A DNA stretch of 64,000 bases, taken from contig DASZOU010000016.1 in the NCBI GenBank assembly GCA_035550655.1, positions 1-64,000 of the forward strand. The letters run 5' to 3'. Under the pieces are notes generated by a model. That model was given only the letters and a program-made list of their open reading frames with translations, searched no databases and was not told where the DNA came from. Each line of letters opens with the position of its first letter. Within the stretch, counting starts at the first letter, position 1. The stretch is from DASZTV01 sp035550655 (GTDB taxonomy: Bacteria > Actinomycetota > Actinomycetes > JAFAQI01). Positions 7,942 through 17,225 of this stretch are shown here, piece by piece. The translations under genes were made by a program, and so were the position numbers.

Positions 7942-10625
7942 CGGCTGTCGCTACCTGCCGCGTCGAGCGAGGCGCGGCCTGCCTCGAGCCGCGCGACCGG
8001 CACCCGGAACGGCGAGCACGACACGTAGTCCAGGCCGGCATGGTGGAAGAAGTGGACTGATTCAGGGTCCCCGCCGTGCTCTCCGCAGACCCCGACCTTG
8101 AGAGTCGGCCGGGTTGCCCGGCCCTCCTCCACCGCGATCTGCACCAACCGTCCGACGCCCTCGGCGTCGAGCGTCTCGAACGGGCTCACCCCGAAGATGC
8201 CGAGATCGATGTAGCGACCGAAGAAGGCGCCTTCGACGTCGTCGCGCGAGAACCCCCAACCCATCTGGGTGAGGTCGTTCGTACCGAAGGAGAAGAACTC
8301 CGCCGCCTCCGCGATCTGGCCGGCCGTCAGCGCCGCCCGCGGCACCTCGATCATCGTGCCGATGAGCGTGTCGACGTGCTGGCCGGTCTCCTCAGCCACC
8401 TGCTTGAGGATGCCCTCGGCCTCCTCCTTGACGACCTCGAGCTCCTGAACGGCGCCCACGAGCGGAACCATGATCTCCGGACGCGGGTCCTTGCCGTTCC
8501 GCCGGCACTCTGCCGCCGCTTCGGCGATCGCCCGCACCTGCAACGCGAACAAGCCGGGGATCACCAGGCCGAGACGGACGCCACGCAACCCGAGCATCGG
8601 GTTCTGCTCGTGCAGCCGCCGGACCGCGTCGAGCAGGATCTGGTCCTGCTCGTGCACACCTCCCTGGTGCTCGTCGAGCGCCACCTTCACCGACAGCTCG
8701 GTGATGTCCGGCAGGAACTCGTGCAGCGGCGGGTCGAGCAGGCGGATCGTGACCGGCAGCCCGTCCATCGCGGTCAAGATGCCGATGAAGTCCTCGCGCT
8801 GAAGCGGGAGCAGGGCCTGCAACGCCTTGTCCCGCGCGGCGTCGTCTGGCGCGAGGATCAGCTGCTCGACGTAGCGGCGGCGCTCGCCGAGGAACATGTG
8901 CTCGGTACGGCACAGCCCGATCCCTTGGGCGCCGAACCGGCGCGCCCGCTCGCTGTCCTCGGGCGTGTCCGAGTTGGCGCGCACGCCGAGGCGGCGCTTG
9001 CCATCCGCGTGGCGGATGATCCGGTCGACCGCGGCGACCAGCGGATCGGCATCGGCCGCGAGGTTGCCTTCGAAGTACTCGACGACGGGGCTGGGGACGA
9101 CCGGAACCTCGCCGAGGTACACCTCGCCGCTGGTGCCGTCGATGGAGATGACGTCACCCTCGTTGACGGTCAAGCCGTCCGGGGTCTCGAAACGCTGCTC
9201 ACGGATGTGAACCTGCAGGTCGTCGGCCCCGGACACACAGGTCTTGCCCATGCCTCGGGCGACAACTGCCGCATGGCTCGTCTTGCCGCCGCGGCTGGTC
9301 AGGATCCCCTTGGCCGCGATCATGCCGGGCAGGTCGTCCGGGTTCGTCTCGCGCCGGACCAGGATCACGTCGTGGCCCTGGTCGGCGAGCTCCTGCGCTC
9401 GGTGACTGTCGAAGACGACCTTGCCGACCGCAGCCCCGGGGCTCGCGCTGATGCCCTTGGCGATCAGCTGCTTCTCGGCGTTGTCGTCGAAGCGCGGGAA
9501 CATCAGCTGGGCGAGCTGGGCGCCGTTGACCCGCTGCAGCGCCTCGTCCATGTCGATGAGGCCCTCGTCCACGAGCTGCACCGCGATCTTGAAGGCGGCC
9601 GCCGCGGTGCGCTTGCCGACCCGGGTCTGCAGCATCCACAGCTTGTTGCGCTCGACGGTGAACTCGATGTCGCACAGGTCGCGGTAGTGCCTCTCGAGCT
9701 TGGCCATGATGCCCATCAGCTCGTCGTACGCCGGCTTGTCGATGTCCTCCAGGTCGGCCAGCGCGACGGTGTTGCGAATGCCCGCGACCACGTCCTCGCC
9801 CTGCGCGTTCTGGAGGTAGTCGCCGTAAACGCCCTGATCGCCGCTGCCCGGGTCGCGGGTGAACGCCACACCGGTGCCGGAGTCCATTCCGATGTTTCCG
9901 AAGACCATCGCGACGACGTTGACGGCGGTGCCCAGATCTGCGGGAATCCGCTCCTGCCGGCGGTAGAGCTTCGCGCGGTCGCCGTTCCACGAGTCGAACA
10001 CCGCGCGTACGGCGAGGTCCAGCTGCTCACGGGGGTCGGTCGGGAACGGCCGGCCGGCGTGCTCGGCGACGACCTGCTTGTACTTCTCGACGATGCCCCG
10101 GAGGTCGGCGTCGTCGAGGTCGAGGTCGTTCTTGGTGCCTTTGGCTTCCTTGGCCGCGTCGAAGACCTGGTCGAAGTGCTCACCCTCGACGCCGAGCACG
10201 GTCTTGCCGAACATCTGGATCAGCCGGCGGTAGGAGTCCCAGGCGAACCGGGGGTTGTCGGCCTGCTTGGCAAGACCCTCCACGGACTCGTCGTTCAGGC
10301 CGATGTTGAGGACGGTGTCCATCATCCCGGGCATCGAGAACTTGGCCCCGGAGCGGACGCTGACCAGCAACGGGTCGTCGGCCTGGCCGAGCTTCTTGCC
10401 CATCGCCTGCTCAAGCGCCTGGAGATGCTCGCCGACCTCCTGCTCGAGCTCCTTCGGCTCGGTGCCGGACTCGAGGTAGACCTTGCACGCCTCGGTGGTG
10501 ATCACGAAGCCAGGCGGGACCGGGAGGCCGAGATTGGTCATCTCAGCGAGATTTGCGCCCTTGCCGCCGAGCAGGTCCTTGAGGTCCTTGTTGCCCTCAT
10601 GGAAGTCATAGACGTACTTAGGCAT
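7938..10625 (-). CDS. ppdK: Pyruvate, phosphate dikinase
   Basis: 895 residues, usual length for the family. The enzyme interconverts pyruvate, ATP and phosphate with PEP, AMP and pyrophosphate. The ATP-grasp domain opens with KDLLGGKGANLAEM. The phosphohistidine swivel domain has LTSRGGKTSHAAVVARGMG, where His is the phosphorylated residue. The PEP-utilising TIM barrel has GLCRTEHMF and a C-terminal GVCGEHGGDP. ATG 10625 is chosen over an upstream GTG/ATG because MPKYVYDFHEG starts the family and GAGGAG lies just upstream. The palindromic region 10705-10995 lies between this gene's start and the glyS 3' end. Confidence 0.95.
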   Translation of the reverse strand: MPKYVYDFHEGNKDLKDLLGGKGANLAEMTNLGLPVPPGFVITTEACKVYLESGTEPKELEQEVGEHLQALEQAMGKKLGQADDPLLVSVRSGAKFSMPGMMDTVLNIGLNDESVEGLAKQADNPRFAWDSYRRLIQMFGKTVLGVEGEHFDQVFDAAKEAKGTKNDLDLDDADLRGIVEKYKQVVAEHAGRPFPTDPREQLDLAVRAVFDSWNGDRAKLYRRQERIPADLGTAVNVVAMVFGNIGMDSGTGVAFTRDPGSGDQGVYGDYLQNAQGEDVVAGIRNTVALADLEDIDKPAYDELMGIMAKLERHYRDLCDIEFTVERNKLWMLQTRVGKRTAAAAFKIAVQLVDEGLIDMDEALQRVNGAQLAQLMFPRFDDNAEKQLIAKGISASPGAAVGKVVFDSHRAQELADQGHDVILVRRETNPDDLPGMIAAKGILTSRGGKTSHAAVVARGMGKTCVSGADDLQVHIREQRFETPDGLTVNEGDVISIDGTSGEVYLGEVPVVPSPVVEYFEGNLAADADPLVAAVDRIIRHADGKRRLGVRANSDTPEDSERARRFGAQGIGLCRTEHMFLGERRRYVEQLILAPDDAARDKALQALLPLQREDFIGILTAMDGLPVTIRLLDPPLHEFLPDITELSVKVALDEHQGGVHEQDQILLDAVRRLHEQNPMLGLRGVRLGLVIPGLFALQVRAIAEAAAECRRNGKDPRPEIMVPLVGAVQELEVVKEEAEGILKQVAEETGQHVDTLIGTMIEVPRAALTAGQIAEAAEFFSFGTNDLTQMGWGFSRDDVEGAFFGRYIDLGIFGVSPFETLDAEGVGRLVQIAVEEGRATRPTLKVGVCGEHGGDPESVHFFHHAGLDYVSCSPFRVPVARLEAGRASLDAAGSDSR

Positions 10626-10704
10626 TTGAGACTCCTCGACCAACCTCGGCGACCCCAAAACCCTACCCACGCCGGATGGCAGGTGATCACTGAGTTCGGC
10701 GGGA

Positions 10705-10995
10705 GATCAAAGTCAAAAGCAAAGGCGCTAAGACCGGGGGCGCAGCTTCTGCCTTCCCTGGTTTCCGCTGGCCGGTTGCGTTGATTGGCGAGTTGGCGGG
10801 TCCTGATCTCGAACATTGTGGGTTTGACGTGCCAAAACAGGCCCAGATGGCACGTCAATCCCACAATGTGTGAGGCCAAGCCACGCAAGCTCGACAACGA
10901 GAAGAAACGGGCCAGCGAAAGCCAACGACAAACGGGAGCCCTGCCCCGGTCTCAGCGCCTTTGACTTTGACCTTGACTTTGACCTTGACCGGGGG
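10705..10995. repeat. Large imperfect inverted repeat with GACTTT/GACCTT hexamer tract
   Basis: The gap between ppdK (start 10625) and glyS (end 11005) is one long imperfect palindrome. Its core is a strong hairpin: arms 10813-10834 and 10848-10869, 21 of 22 bases paired, around a 13-base loop. Further out, AAAGGCGCTAAGACCGGGG (about 10722-10739) is mirrored near 10946-10965, and a looser match joins the two. The right end has hexamers TTTGAC/CTTGAC repeated five times (10960-10988). It could be a MITE-like element, a structured RNA or a glyS terminator. No reading frame here looks coding. Confidence 0.7.
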
Positions 10996-11004
10996 GCCAA
11001 GCGC

Positions 11005-12429
11005 TCAACAAGCGGGGAGCCGCTCCAGCAGGTAGCGCTCGACGCCGTCGAGCGGGATTCGCTCCTGCTGCATCGTGTCGCGGCTCCGGATGGTCACCGC
11101 GTTGTCCTCGAGCGTGTCGAAGTCCACGGTGATGCAGTACGGCGTGCCGATCTCGTCCTGGCGCCGGTAGCGGCGCCCGATCGCGCCGGCGTCGTCGAAC
11201 TCGACGTTCCAGCGAACCCGCAGTGTCTCCGCCAGCGCCTTCGCCTTCGGTGACAGATCCGCGTTGCGCGACAGCGGCAGCACGGCCGCCTTCACCGGCG
11301 CGAGCCTCGGGTCGAGGCGCATCACCGTGCGCTTCTCCATCTCACCCTTCGCGTTCGGCGCCTCGTCCGTCGTCAGCGCGCCGAGCAGGAACGCGAGCAC
11401 GCAACGGGTCAGACCCGCCGCCGGCTCGATGACGTACGGCGTCCACCGCTCGCCCTTGTCCTGGTCGAAGTAGGACAGGTCCTGCCCCGAGTGCTCGGAG
11501 TGCGTCTTCAGGTCGAAGTCGGTGCGGTTCGCGATCCCCTCGAGCTCGGCCCACTCCGAGCCGCCGAACCGAAAGCGGTACTCGATGTCGACCGTCCGCT
11601 TCGAGTAGTGCGACAGCTTCTCCTTCGGGTGCTCGTAGAAGCGCAGGTCCTCAGGGTTCAGGCCCAGGTCGACGTACCAGTCCCAGCGCGTCTTCAACCA
11701 GGTCTCGTGCCACTCCTCGTCGGTCCCCGGCGCGACGAAGAACTCCATCTCCATCTGTTCGAACTCGCGCGTGCGGAAGATGAAGTTGCCGGGCGTGATC
11801 TCGTTGCGGAAGGACTTGCCCGTCTGCGCGATCCCGAACGGCGGCTTCTTCCGCGCCGCGGTCATCACGTTGAGGAAGTTGACGAAGATCCCCTGCGCGG
11901 TCTCCGGCCGCAGGTAGTGCAGCGACCCCTCATCCTCGGTGGCGCCGAGATGGGTCCGGAGCAACCCGTTGAACATCCGTGGCTCGGTCCAGGTGTCCTT
12001 GTTGCCGCAGTTGGGACAGGGAATCTGCTTCAGGTCGATCGAGTCCGGATCGTCGAGCTTCTTGCGCTCGGCGAACTCCTCCTGCAGGTGGTCGGCGCGG
12101 AACCGCTTGTGACACGACTGGCACTCCACCAGTGGGTCGACGAAGGCGTCGAGATGGCCGGACGCCTTCCACACCTCAGGGGCGAGGACGACCGCGGAGT
12201 CGAGACCGACGACGTCGTCGCGGGTCTGCACCATCGAGCGCCACCACTGGCGGCGGATGTTCTCCTTGAGCTCCACGCCGAGCGGGCCGTAGTCCCAAGC
12301 GGAACGAGTGCCCCCGTAGATCTCCGATGAGGGGAAGACGATGCCGCGCCGTTTGCAGAGGCTGACGAGGTCTTCGATGCGGGCGGCATCCCTGGAGGCG
12401 GCGTTGCTGGCCATGGCGGCGGACTCCAT
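11005..12429 (-). CDS. glyS: Glycine--tRNA ligase (dimeric, class II)
   Basis: 474 residues. The single-chain alpha2-type GlyRS charges tRNA-Gly. Seen are the N-terminal SLCKRRGIVFPSSEIYGG, a zinc-like knuckle CQSCHKRF...CPNCGN, class II motif 2 FRNEITPGNF with RTREFEQMEMEFF, and motif 3-like GLTRCVLAFL. A C-terminal anticodon-binding domain follows. ATG 12429 gives the longest form; ATG 12414, preceded by GGAG at good spacing, is at least as likely. No T-box leader is seen in the short upstream gap. Confidence 0.95.
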   Translation of the reverse strand: MESAAMASNAASRDAARIEDLVSLCKRRGIVFPSSEIYGGTRSAWDYGPLGVELKENIRRQWWRSMVQTRDDVVGLDSAVVLAPEVWKASGHLDAFVDPLVECQSCHKRFRADHLQEEFAERKKLDDPDSIDLKQIPCPNCGNKDTWTEPRMFNGLLRTHLGATEDEGSLHYLRPETAQGIFVNFLNVMTAARKKPPFGIAQTGKSFRNEITPGNFIFRTREFEQMEMEFFVAPGTDEEWHETWLKTRWDWYVDLGLNPEDLRFYEHPKEKLSHYSKRTVDIEYRFRFGGSEWAELEGIANRTDFDLKTHSEHSGQDLSYFDQDKGERWTPYVIEPAAGLTRCVLAFLLGALTTDEAPNAKGEMEKRTVMRLDPRLAPVKAAVLPLSRNADLSPKAKALAETLRVRWNVEFDDAGAIGRRYRRQDEIGTPYCITVDFDTLEDNAVTIRSRDTMQQERIPLDGVERYLLERLPAC

Positions 12430-12470
12430 CCGGCTGGCGGTCGGCGAGAAGCAATCAGCGTAATGCGACG

Positions 12471-12713
12471 ATGTCCGGCATGCCGCGCCGCCTCCTGATA
12501 GCGCTGTGCGCTCTCGCGGTGGGCGGACTGTTTGCCGCGGGCTTGTTCGTCCATGGGCGGGCAGGCGGCGGCCTGCTGGTGGTCACAGACGCGATCCTGA
12601 TCGGGCTCACCCGTACGGCGTGGGCGCAGGTCCGGCCCCAAGGACGGCCGATCCGCCTCGTGATCATCGTGGCGATCGCCGTGATCGCCACGATCAAGCT
12701 CGTTCACGGCTGA
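12471..12713 (+). CDS. Small two-helix membrane protein
   Basis: 80 residues, divergent from glyS. Two hydrophobic segments (about residues 8-25 and 62-77) flank a short region LTRTAWAQVRPQGRPIRLV. The arrangement resembles small actinobacterial membrane proteins of the DUF6703 type, but this match is by eye and not certain. ATG 12480 is an alternative start. The coding bias matches the neighbours. No function can be assigned. Confidence 0.6.
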   Translation: MSGMPRRLLIALCALAVGGLFAAGLFVHGRAGGGLLVVTDAILIGLTRTAWAQVRPQGRPIRLVIIVAIAVIATIKLVHG

Positions 12714-12717
12714 GCCG

Positions 12718-13089
12718 CTAGGCGAGCTTGCCGGCCCGTTCCAGAAGCTCGATTCGGTTGCCGACCGGGTCACGGGTCGAACCTCGACGCCCGCCGAAGA
12801 GGTCCGGCTGCTCGCGCCACTCGGCGCCGGCCGCCGCGAGCCGGGACAGCACGTCATCGAAGTCGTCCACGACCAGCGCGAAGTGCATGTCGTCGTGCAT
12901 CACGGCATCCGCGCGCTCCGACACGTGAAGCTGAGTGACGTCGTCGATGTCGAACCACGCGCCGCCCGGGCTGGTGCCCAGCGTCGGCTTCTCGGTCAGC
13001 CGGAGTCCGAGCACGCCGGTGTAGAAGCCGACGAGCTCCGCCGTCTGCCCGGGCCGAACCACGACGTTCACGTGATGCAAGCGGGTCAC
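12718..13089 (-). CDS. VOC (glyoxalase/bleomycin resistance) family protein
   Basis: 123 residues, one VOC module. The pattern LHHVNVVVRPG...VGFYTGVLGLRL at the start, MHFALVVDDFDDVLSRLAAAG in the middle and DPVGNRIELLE at the end is typical: metal-binding His/Glu positions and paired beta-alpha-beta-beta-beta units. Members range from dioxygenases to glyoxalases and resistance proteins, so the activity is open. GTG/ATG 13089 overlaps the uppS stop by 4 bp. Confidence 0.8.
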   Translation of the reverse strand: MTRLHHVNVVVRPGQTAELVGFYTGVLGLRLTEKPTLGTSPGGAWFDIDDVTQLHVSERADAVMHDDMHFALVVDDFDDVLSRLAAAGAEWREQPDLFGGRRGSTRDPVGNRIELLERAGKLA

Positions 13090-13859
13090 AGCGCGCCACC
13101 GTAACGACGGTCACGACGGGCGTACTCCTCGATCGCAGCCCACAGGTCGCGGCGGTCGTAGTCGGGCCAGAGCCGGTCCTGGAAGACGAGCTCGGCGTAC
13201 GCCGACTGCCAGAGCAGGAAGTTGGACGTCCGCTGCTCCCCTGACGATCGAACGAACAGGTCGACGTCCGGCATCTCCGGCTCGTCGAGGTACCGCGCAA
13301 GCACCCGCTCGTTGACCTTCTGCGGATCCAAGCGACCGGCCGCGACGTCCCGAGCCAACGCCGCCGCCGCGTCGCCGATCTCAGCCCGGCCGCCGTAGTT
13401 GACGCACATCGTCAGGGTCAGGACCCGGTTGTGCCGCGTCATCTGCTCGGCCGTCTCCAGCTCCTGGATGACCGACTTCCACAGTCGCGGCCGCCGCCCG
13501 GCCCACCGCACCCGCACTCCCATCGCGTGCATGTCGTCGCGGCGGCGACGGATGACATCGCGGTTGAAGCCCATGAGGAAGCGGACCTCGTCAGGCGATC
13601 GGCGCCAGTTCTCGGTGGAGAAGGCGTACGCCGACAACCACTTGACGCCGATCTCTATCGCGCCCTCGACCACATCGAACAGCGAGCTCTCGCCCTGCTC
13701 GTGGCCGGCGGTTCGCGGCAGTCCACGCTGCTTCGCCCATCGGCCGTTTCCGTCCATCACCATCGCGACATGCTGCGGCACCAGCTCCGGCCTGAGCTGC
13801 GGCGGCTTCGCTCCCGATGGGTGCGGAGCCGGTGCCCTGACGGTGCGTCGAGGCGTCAC
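13086..13859 (-). CDS. uppS: Isoprenyl (undecaprenyl) diphosphate synthase
   Basis: 257 residues. This cis-prenyltransferase extends farnesyl or geranyl diphosphate with isopentenyl diphosphate to make the polyprenyl carrier lipid for cell-wall synthesis. The signature HVAMVMDGNGRWAKQRGLPR with the catalytic Asp, GHEQG, AFSTENWRRSP and the C-terminal VDLFVRSSGEQRTSNFLLWQ are present. GTG 13859 overlaps the recO stop (GTGA), supporting this start over upstream in-frame codons. Gene order recO-uppS is conserved in actinobacteria. Confidence 0.95.
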   Translation of the reverse strand: MTPRRTVRAPAPHPSGAKPPQLRPELVPQHVAMVMDGNGRWAKQRGLPRTAGHEQGESSLFDVVEGAIEIGVKWLSAYAFSTENWRRSPDEVRFLMGFNRDVIRRRRDDMHAMGVRVRWAGRRPRLWKSVIQELETAEQMTRHNRVLTLTMCVNYGGRAEIGDAAAALARDVAAGRLDPQKVNERVLARYLDEPEMPDVDLFVRSSGEQRTSNFLLWQSAYAELVFQDRLWPDYDRRDLWAAIEEYARRDRRYGGAL

Positions 13860-14602
13860 GTGCGCTCGACAAGGCGCAGCGAACGGAGCCCCCGTTCGAG
13901 GTGCCACTGCAGGTACGCAGCGACGACACCGCTCGCTTCTCGCTGGATCTTCGGCTCGGCGGCGTCCGCCGTCTCCCAGTCACCGGACAGCAACGCCGCC
14001 ATGAGGTGCAGGGTCTCCATCGCGACGATCGGAGCGCCGGGCGGCCGGTGCTCCGCGCACACCACGCCGCCCGCGGCGACGACGAACGCGCGGTGCGGAC
14101 CGGCCAGGTCGCACCGGGCGCAGCTGTCGAGGACCGGCTCGTACCCGGAGACAGCCAGCGCTCGCAGGATGTAGGCGTCGAGCACAAGCGTGGGCGCATG
14201 CTCGCCCTCGGCCAGCGCGCGCAACGCACCGACGGTCAGGAGATACAGCCGAAGCGAGGGCTCTCGCTCCTCCGCGGTGAGACGCTCAGCCGTCTCCAGC
14301 ACCGCCGTGCCCGCGGTGTACCGGCCGTAGTCACCCGCGATCGGCTCGCCGTACGGCGTCAGGGTCTCTGCCTGGGTCACGATGTCGAGGCCGCTCCCAC
14401 CTTCCAACGCAGAGGTGTGGAGCTGAAGGTCCACGTGCATGAACGGCTCGACGCGCGAGCCAAACTTCGATCCGGTACGACGTACACCCTTTGCGACGGC
14501 ACGAACCCGGCCGTGGCGCCGGGTCAGCAACGTCACGATCCGGTCGGCCTCGCCCAGCTTCTGGGTGCGGAGCACGACGGCCTCGTCGCGGTACAACGGC
14601 AC
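13856..14602 (-). CDS. recO: DNA repair protein RecO
   Basis: 248 residues, usual length. RecO loads RecA at gaps with RecR and anneals single strands. The protein begins VPLYRDEAVVLRTQKLGEADRIVTLLTRRHGR, the conserved N-terminal OB-fold start. A zinc motif is present in LDSCARCDLAGPHRAF with a later VCAEH. GTG 14602 is chosen because the 40 codons further upstream have no family similarity. It is coupled to uppS downstream and divergent from a secreted protease. Confidence 0.9.
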   Translation of the reverse strand: MPLYRDEAVVLRTQKLGEADRIVTLLTRRHGRVRAVAKGVRRTGSKFGSRVEPFMHVDLQLHTSALEGGSGLDIVTQAETLTPYGEPIAGDYGRYTAGTAVLETAERLTAEEREPSLRLYLLTVGALRALAEGEHAPTLVLDAYILRALAVSGYEPVLDSCARCDLAGPHRAFVVAAGGVVCAEHRPPGAPIVAMETLHLMAALLSGDWETADAAEPKIQREASGVVAAYLQWHLERGLRSLRLVERT

Positions 14603-14742
14603 GCGTTCATTGTCCCCGCAAGTGGGCAGAGAAAGGAGGCTCCGCCTCGCGGCCATCATCGGATCCGCGCCGAAACGGGCGCGTTGTTCAACCCGCCCGG
14701 TACGGTGGATTTGCCCCAGCACAGCTGCTCGAGAGCGAGATC

Positions 14743-17211
14743 ATGCCGACTGCCCGACGCTTCTCCCGCGCTGCCATGGCTACGGGCGCGGGCGTAGTGC
14801 TGGCGGGGTTGCTGGCGGCGGCCCCGGCGACGGCCGCCGGTCCACAAACGACCGTGACGGTCCTCCTCAAGTCGCCGCACCCGGCTCGCCTCGCGCAGCT
14901 CGCCCTCGCGACGGGCCACAACCATCGCCAGCGGGTCACTGACCTCGCGGCGGTGCTTCCCGGCTCGGCGGCTCATCAGACGGTCCGCTCGGTGTTGCGC
15001 GCCGACGGCTTCACGATCGGTCACCAGACAGCGTGGACCATCGAGGCGACGGCGCCCGCAGCCGTCGTCCATGAGCTGTTCGGCTCGCTGTCGTCGTTCG
15101 GAGCCCGTGGCCGGGCGCGCGGTGTGCTCCCAGCGATACCCCCGCAGATCGCCGGTGTTACAGCCGCGGTACTGACCGACAACGGTGCCGCGCCGTTGTT
15201 CAGCGCCCACACCAACTTCGACGGCTCCGACTTCCGAAACGCCTACAGCGCGCCGCGACGGTCCCCCTCCGAGGGGCAGGACAAGAGCGGTCCGCTCACG
15301 ATCGCGTCGCTGCAGTTCGTCTCCTGGAACGACGTCGACCTCTCCGACTACGCCGCCCAGCCATCGGTGAACATCACGCCGGATCCGGTCAACAGCGGGC
15401 AGTACAAGCAGTTCGGGGTGGCCGGCACCGTCGCCACACCGCAATCGTCACCGCCGACGCCCACACCGCAGCTCGGCGAGGAAGTGGACCTCGACCAGGA
15501 GTCGCTCCTGTCGACCGCTCCGCACGCCAAGCAGCGTGCGTACTTCGACACCAACCGGACCGACGGCTACGTGCAGGCACTCAGCCAGGTGCTCGCCGAC
15601 GTCACGCAGGGCCAGGGCAAGTCGGCCGACGGCGGGGACCCACACATCGCAGTGCTCACGACCTCGTGGGGAGCCTGCGAGGACGACTTCACCGGTGCTT
15701 TCCCCGGCGACACCCGACAGGCCATCGACCCGCTGCTACAGGCACTCAGTGCTGCCGGCGTCACGATCTTCGCCGCGTCGGGCGACGACGGCGTCTATGA
15801 CTGCGGCCGCAGCGCATCCTCGACCAAGGTCGCGGTGGACTACCCAGCGAGCTCACCGACGGTTGTTGCCGTCGGCGGCACGAAGCTGACCGCGATCGGT
15901 GGCAGCGCCGCCAACGACGGCACCAACTGGTCGGACACCGCGTGGACCTGCAAGGACACCGCCTCCTGCGAGTCAGCCAAGGGAACCGGCGGCTCCGGCG
16001 GCGGTGAGTCCACGGTCTACCCGATGCCGGCGTACCAGAAGAGCGGCATCGGGCATCAGACGTTTCGTACGAGCACCGGACACAAGGGCGACTACGCAGC
16101 TGAACCGCATCGCCTCGTGCCGGACATTGCGGTGGACGGGTCGCCCTCGACCGGATTCAAGATCCTTACGACCTATACGAAGAGCCCGTGCACGATTCCG
16201 CTGTTCTGCCCGAGCACACTCCCGACCAGCACGACCGTGGTTGCCGGCACCAGCCTGTCCTCCCCTGTCGCCGCGGCGCTGTTCACCAATCTGTTGGCTT
16301 CGCGCGGCTTGACCAGCGGAGTCGGGGACATCCACGCCGCGTTGTACTCAGCGTTTGCAGCTCACAGTGGCGTGTACCGCGACGCGACGACGGGCCGCAA
16401 CGGCAAGCAGTCAGACGTCGACAGCCACGCTGCGACGAAAAGCGCAGCAGAGCTCCCGGTGACGGCGCAGGTCGGATACGACACCGTCACCGGACTGGGC
16501 GCGCCGCTGTGGCCGCTTCTCACGCCGTACCTGTTCTCACCGAAGCTTCCGACCGCCCACGCCGCTATCGCCCTGGCCGAACCGCACAATGCTCACCACC
16601 ACAACGAGGTAACGGTGCACTGGCACCCAGGCAACGGACCGAAGGCCGGCCTGGCCGCGGACGCCAACGTGGTCGTAACCCGCGCCGGCGACGCCATTCC
16701 CGTCTACCACCGGGCGCACGCGCCGGCAGCCGGCTCCCACACCTTTACCGGTGTGGCGGGCGGCAACTACGTGCTCACCGTCACCGAGAGGGACCTGTCC
16801 GGCCGGCCCTCCGCAGCCGACACGAAGCTGCTCGTCGTCCCCTACGACAACACCGCCTTCCACTTCCACGGCTCATGGTCGACGGTGAAAGCCGGCAGCG
16901 ACTTCGGCGGATCTCACGCGCAGACCAACGCCCGCAACGCCTTCGCGAAGATCACCGCAAGCGGGCGGCGCTACGTGTTGATCGCGCGCACCGGTGACAC
17001 CTTCGGCAAGCTCGCCATCTTCCGCGGGAAGAAGCGGGTCGCGACCGCCGACTTGTTCAGCTCGGCGCCCGGCCACAAGCTAATCGACTTCTTCGGATCG
17101 GTCGGTACGCCGCGCAAGGCGCGGACCTTCACCTTCCGCTTCACGGGCAAGCACAGCCCGTTCACCGACAAGTCGACGGTGGACATCGACGGTCTCGACG
17201 TCATCAAGTAG
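14743..17211 (+). CDS. Secreted sedolisin (S53 family) protease with pro-domain
   Basis: 822 residues. A signal peptide (1-32, ending ATAA) precedes a pro-kumamolisin-type activation domain (about 35-155). The S53 catalytic domain has the Glu/Asp pair Glu247 and Asp251 (EVDLD), the oxyanion Asp348 (SGDDG) and the nucleophile Ser504 (AGTSLSSP). Sedolisins are serine-carboxyl endopeptidases active at acid pH. Roughly 180 residues after about residue 640 form an extra C-terminal region with beta-rich, Ig-like character (HNEVTVHWHPG...GNYVLTVTERD). ATG 14743 is chosen for the signal peptide and the GAGAGCGAG upstream; an earlier frame is not coding-like. Confidence 0.9.
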   Translation: MPTARRFSRAAMATGAGVVLAGLLAAAPATAAGPQTTVTVLLKSPHPARLAQLALATGHNHRQRVTDLAAVLPGSAAHQTVRSVLRADGFTIGHQTAWTIEATAPAAVVHELFGSLSSFGARGRARGVLPAIPPQIAGVTAAVLTDNGAAPLFSAHTNFDGSDFRNAYSAPRRSPSEGQDKSGPLTIASLQFVSWNDVDLSDYAAQPSVNITPDPVNSGQYKQFGVAGTVATPQSSPPTPTPQLGEEVDLDQESLLSTAPHAKQRAYFDTNRTDGYVQALSQVLADVTQGQGKSADGGDPHIAVLTTSWGACEDDFTGAFPGDTRQAIDPLLQALSAAGVTIFAASGDDGVYDCGRSASSTKVAVDYPASSPTVVAVGGTKLTAIGGSAANDGTNWSDTAWTCKDTASCESAKGTGGSGGGESTVYPMPAYQKSGIGHQTFRTSTGHKGDYAAEPHRLVPDIAVDGSPSTGFKILTTYTKSPCTIPLFCPSTLPTSTTVVAGTSLSSPVAAALFTNLLASRGLTSGVGDIHAALYSAFAAHSGVYRDATTGRNGKQSDVDSHAATKSAAELPVTAQVGYDTVTGLGAPLWPLLTPYLFSPKLPTAHAAIALAEPHNAHHHNEVTVHWHPGNGPKAGLAADANVVVTRAGDAIPVYHRAHAPAAGSHTFTGVAGGNYVLTVTERDLSGRPSAADTKLLVVPYDNTAFHFHGSWSTVKAGSDFGGSHAQTNARNAFAKITASGRRYVLIARTGDTFGKLAIFRGKKRVATADLFSSAPGHKLIDFFGSVGTPRKARTFTFRFTGKHSPFTDKSTVDIDGLDVIK

Positions 17212-17213
17212 GC

Positions 17214-17225
17214 CCTCCGCGGAGG
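17214..17225. terminator. Short palindrome between convergent genes
   Basis: CCTCCGCGGAGG is a perfect 12-bp palindrome occupying the 14-bp gap between the convergent sedolisin gene and era. It has no U-tract. It may act as a weak bidirectional terminator. Confidence 0.3.

Noticed and set aside
8076..10784. A 902-codon plus-strand frame opposite ppdK
   Set aside because: It mirrors the ppdK coding frame and lacks start signals or domains.
10960..10988. The TTTGAC/CTTGAC hexamers as sigma -35 boxes
   Set aside because: They are tandem and lie on the palindrome arm, with no matching -10 box for a gene on that strand.
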